Source: Amoebophrya sp. AT5.2 (lineage: Eukaryota; Sar; Dinophyceae; Syndiniales; Amoebophryaceae). Taken from it: DNA of 10,614 nucleotides. Within the stretch, counting starts at the first letter, position 1. Each line of letters opens with the position of its first letter. The position numbers were made by a program, and so were the translations under genes. The stretch covers positions 1 through 10,614 of the forward strand of contig RXOD01006350.1 of the NCBI GenBank assembly GCA_005223375.1, in the 5' to 3' direction. Positions 7,322 through 10,614 of this stretch are shown one piece after another. The notes under the pieces are model-generated. The model did no database searches. It worked only from the letters and a program-made list of their open reading frames with translations, and was not told the DNA's origin.

Positions 7322-8752
7322 TCTTTTTCTGGTCTCTTCAGGGCGACTTCCTTGGGTACTAGATGTTCTATATTTTGCGCAAGATGTTGACCTCAAAACT
7401 CTACCATGTAACGCCGGCCCGGCCTACATACCTTGAGCGACTGCGCCTGCAACACGTAATTGATTCTTGATCAGCGGTGGTGCTCGTGCACTGCGGTTTG
7501 TGCAAAGTATATGCGCACGTTTGTTGCTGCTGCTGTAACAGGAGAAGCTCCTTTGCTCGTCTTGTTCGTGCTCGACAAAAGAAAATGATCAAGAGTTGAT
7601 TGCTCATCATCGCTGATCTTCTTTCATTTCATTTCGGACACGATCTGATGTCTCTGCAGCTCAGAAGCGGATCCACGCGGCCTTAACCTTATCATCATCA
7701 AAGGACGCTGCAAATAGCGGCCGTGAGCATGTCTCTCTGTAGATCATTCGTGATCCTGAAATTGAATTTCACCGCCGGCTCGCTTTGCCAGTGTGAACGA
7801 TCACGTTGAACAGCAACGATGAACAAGGCTCATGCATTCTGACGGCACAAGAGCACACTCAGACTCTTCTTGAGTTCCAAGTTAAGTACCTGGTTCTACT
7901 TGAGTTGGTCCTGGTCCTGTTTCTGTTCCTGATTCTGTGAAGAGTTGCAGCTAGTTTAGTACCATGTGGACTCCTTCTTACATGTCAATATAGATCGGAA
8001 AGCTCTTCCTCGTGGACTGCATCCTGCCGGAAATGTCCGCCTCGTTTCGATTGGGATTCGTCTATGACAAGGAAAATCTGAGGCATGAAACAAAAAGAAA
8101 AAAATAACAACTCCCGATAAAGCAGTAATATTTAAATGTTGACGACTGAAAAATTCGAAATGATTGTGATGGACATATCGTCATCTCCCAATCGCTCGAA
8201 CGTTCATCAACAATAGTGATCGATCATTCGCGGTTCGATGAAGATAGCACAAGTATGGCTGAACGAATTGGATTTGGAAGTATAGTACTAGCTAGAAGCG
8301 AGTAGTTGTAGTACGTAGCAGGCGAGCTTATGCAAAAATATGCATCGACAAGACTGGAGCTGGAGGGTCATCTCTTCATCTCTGACTCCAGTCGAAGCGT
8401 GGCGCCAGCATCGACAGAGACAGATCACATCGTCAACTGCCTCTCTAGGAAATTGCTATGGTATCACATAACGCTATGAATGATAATTGTGTTGTTCTCC
8501 TCTTCCTGCCACATGCGGCACCAGCCGCAGCGGATATATGAAAGTATAAAGACTGATCATCATCCGGTTCCGGGAACGGGATGAGCTGCCGTAAGTCTTT
8601 TTCTTTATGTATACACGTCGTACATGCCATCAACAACAATCAAATTTTTAAATGATAGTGTTAGTGGTCCTACCATACTTTAGAAATTCATGCTGTTGCA
8701 GTTGTATCTGTTGCGTCCACGGCCTCGACGAGGAATATCAAATTCGATGGAT
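7322..8752. other. Spacer of about 1.4 kb without a supported gene
   Basis: Lies between the stop of the SPRY-MyTH4 gene and the start of the orphan frame, both on the minus strand. It is richer in A and T than the flanking exons, and only short frames without domains occur (for example 8639-8445 minus and 7610-7401 minus). I saw no tRNA, U6 or 5S rRNA-like sequence by eye. It holds a degenerate CTGGTCCTG-type repeat at 7889-7937 and the 10-bp palindrome TGATCGATCA at 8217-8226. Confidence 0.55.
7889..7937. repeat. Degenerate six-base tandem repeat (CTGGTC/CTGTTC-like)
   Basis: A run of imperfect six-base units (CCTGGTTCT, TGGTCCTGGTCCTG, TTTCTGTTCCTGATTCTG) in the spacer. The word CTTGAGTT occurs inside it (7899-7906) and again just upstream (7869-7876), suggesting local slippage or duplication. 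Function is not evident; it is a simple-sequence tract. Confidence 0.5.
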
Positions 8753-10614
8753 TTATACTTCGACGGCCTCATCGTGCACGTAGGCCTGCGCAAACTTATC
8801 GTGGATCTCCCGGAAGAGCTTGCGCGTCTTCGTAATTTCACCCATGATCTTCGCGTCGCCAGACTCCTGGTTGTTCAGGAAGTCGTCCATCAGGATGGGC
8901 AAGTGGTAGTTTGCCTCGATGGCGCCTTCCATCAAGATCTGGAGCAACACGTACCCGAACAACGTCGACTTGCGTTCGGGATTCTGCGTGAGCTGCTTGA
9001 TCACGAACAGCAGGATTTCGTCGCGGAGGCACTGGCGGTGCTTGAAGTACCAGAACAAGGTGTAGGCGATCTTCGCGCGCTCGTCGGACGTCGGCTCCTT
9101 GCCCTGTTCGAGGACGCGGTTGGCCATCAGCACCAGAATCATCTTGGAGCACTTGAGCGCCAGGGATTTGTCCAACTCGGGCAAACGAGTGAGCGGGTTT
9201 GCCAGCGTCTGGTTGCTCCACTGGAGGATTTTGCACTTCTTGGTTTCAGTGTGACTGATGTTGCAGGGCGACATGCTCATGGTCCAGTCAACCTTCAGCG
9301 GGTGCTTCTTCGCGCACGACTCGTCGACGAACAGGATGTTCTCAATGATGCGCTGCGCTCCTTTCTTCAGCGGGTTGTACCAGTAGTTCAGTGCCAGTCG
9401 CGCAGGCGGATGCGCATCCGTCAACAGCTTGATGCCCTTAACGCGGCCGCCACACTCAGTGACAATGCGAAAGTGCTCGATGCCATCGGGAATGTTGCAA
9501 TTGCATGTGTAGATGCGGTTCTTGTTGATGAAAACGGAGAGCAGCCACTCCTTCGCCTGATGATGAAATTCAACATTTATTGTGTTGATTTTATTGACAG
9601 AAGATCACCCATCACGTTAACGAAATTAATTATCCACCTACAACCAGTGCCGGTCGCGGCACGAAACTGCATGTAGCAGTTTTTTTCCAACATAATTTTT
9701 TATCCGACTTATAACACGTACTATACCTTTCCGTCGCGGCGTCGGATCCAGACGCCCAGCGTGTCTCCCACCTGCCAGTTCATGGTCTGTTCTTCTTTCG
9801 TTTTCGCGTGAGCGTACACGAAGCGCAGATTGGTTTTCCCGTTGCAGAGGAGGTTGTGCGTTTCTTCTTTTGGGTAGGGTCCTGTGCACACCCAGTTCTT
9901 TCCCAGGTCCGCGAGTCTCGAACCCAGCGCCTCGCCGTACGTTTCCACCGGGACCGTGGAGAAGCCCAGCCCCACGAAGCCCGTGCCTGCCCCCGCGGTC
10001 TTGATCACTTTCGCCTCCGCGTAGTAGCCGCCGTTGTCGAACGCGTACTGGGAGCCGATGGCCGTGATGCCATCCGGGGTTGCCTCGTCCTTCGCGAGGA
10101 GGTTGTTGCCGTCGATGAGTGCGTTCGGACCCAGCGGCGACGGCGCGAACCCGTACACGGGGAGGGCGATCGAGATCCGCCCCTGCAGGTTGTGCTCGTC
10201 GGCGATCAGCTTGTCGAAATTCTGCGGCCCGTCGCCGCGCGTCTCGCGCGGGGCGGGAGGCTGCTGGGCACCGGCGTCGGCCGCGCCAGCATTCGCTCCG
10301 CCTCCGATGTTGGTCATCCGGCCGCTGGGCGCGAAGTTGAAGTTGGATTTGCGCGACTTCCGCGAGGGCGCGTCTTCCGGCGTGGAGAAGGTACTGTACG
10401 CGTCCCCCATCTGCTTTCCGATGCCCTTCATCGCGGCGTCCAGCACGTCCATCACGCCTGCCGCCCGTTGCGCCTCGCTCGCGCCGGCCCCGTACGTGAC
10501 GTCGCACACCTGCCAGCCGTCGGCGGTGCTCATCTTCAGCGTTGCGCCGGTGTTGCCCGCGCCCGCCTCCACGGCCTTCTTCAGGGCGTCCGCCTCAGCG
10601 GGAGCCAGCGGCTG
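8753..10614 (-). CDS. SPRY-like plus MyTH4-like domain protein, 5' end cut by window edge, two exons visible
   Basis: Exons 10614-9727 and 9556-8753 join in phase 0 to give 563 visible residues ending ...EAVEV; the frame is open at the window edge, so the N-terminus is missing. Numbering from the first visible codon, residues 1-150 include a Gly/Ala/Pro-rich linker. Residues about 195-340 fit a SPRY/B30.2-type beta sandwich: GGYYAEAKVIK, GFVGLGF, LGKNWVCTG, VGDTLGVWI, LSVFINKNR and a closing GGRVKGIKL strand. The exon join falls inside this domain and restores it, supporting the intron. Residues about 406-545 resemble MyTH4: LQWSNQTLANPLTRLP opens it, a helical stretch KCSKMILVLMANR follows, and CLRDEILLFVIKQLTQNP matches the characteristic LRDEIY..L.KQ.T.NP element. 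MyTH4 domains bind microtubules or partners in myosins, KCBP-type kinesins and PLEKHH proteins, usually with a FERM domain; here none follows before the stop. A motor could lie upstream, outside the window. SPRY domains bind protein ligands. The role is unknown; a cytoskeletal adaptor is the simplest inference. Confidence 0.8.
9557..9726 (-). other. Intron in the SPRY-MyTH4 gene (170 nt, phase 0)
   Basis: Donor GGAAAG|GTATAG and acceptor CATCATCAG|GCGAAG, phase 0 on both sides. Without splicing the upstream frame ends at TAG (9723-9721), two codons past the donor. Splicing joins RRRDGK to AKEWLLSVFINKNR, restoring the last strands of the SPRY-like domain. Intron sequence is AT-rich compared with its exons. 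Confidence 0.85.

Noticed and set aside
8217..8226. Palindrome TGATCGATCA as an operator
   Set aside because: A single 10-bp palindrome in a spacer rich in GATC words, more than 800 nt from the nearest start codon; chance is enough to explain it.
8690..9676. Plus-strand frame of 328 codons
   Set aside because: Opposite the MyTH4-like exon, which has recognisable motifs on the minus strand. The plus-strand product has Val/Leu/Gln-rich shadow composition and no domain.

Overview
This window looks like compact nuclear DNA from a microbial eukaryote. All four supported genes read on the minus strand. Two are broken by short GT-AG introns of about 120-250 nt, and coding exons are visibly more GC-rich than the introns and spacers. 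There are no bacterial-type ribosome binding sites, operons, insertion sequences or CRISPR arrays. Dense co-directional genes and two TTTAGGG-type telomere-like heptamers would suit an alveolate or another alga-like protist, but that placement is inference.

Layout in order of transcription (high to low coordinates): (1) 10614-8753, the 3' part of a gene for a protein with a SPRY-like domain followed by a MyTH4-like domain, two exons visible, 5' end outside the window. (2) 8752-7322, a spacer without a supported gene. (3) 7321-6467, an intronless reading frame for an unrecognised acidic, low-complexity protein. (4) 6466-6056, a spacer holding the upstream region of the next gene. (5) 6055-2504, a complete six-exon gene for a USP5/isopeptidase T/UBP14-type ubiquitin-specific protease, reconstructed as 908 residues with every splice phase agreeing. 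(6) 2503-1302, a spacer. (7) 1301-1, the 5' part of a gene for a single-pass membrane protein of unknown family, cut by the window edge.

The genes share no evident pathway. USP5 proteins recycle unanchored polyubiquitin chains. SPRY and MyTH4 are protein-binding and cytoskeleton-linked modules. The other two genes cannot be assigned. The observations most worth following are that the USP5 homologue lacks three of the four usual zinc ligands of its ZnF-UBP domain while keeping key ubiquitin-tail pocket residues, and that a SPRY-like domain is fused to a MyTH4-like domain. I found no evidence of a defence island, mobile element or other multi-gene system.
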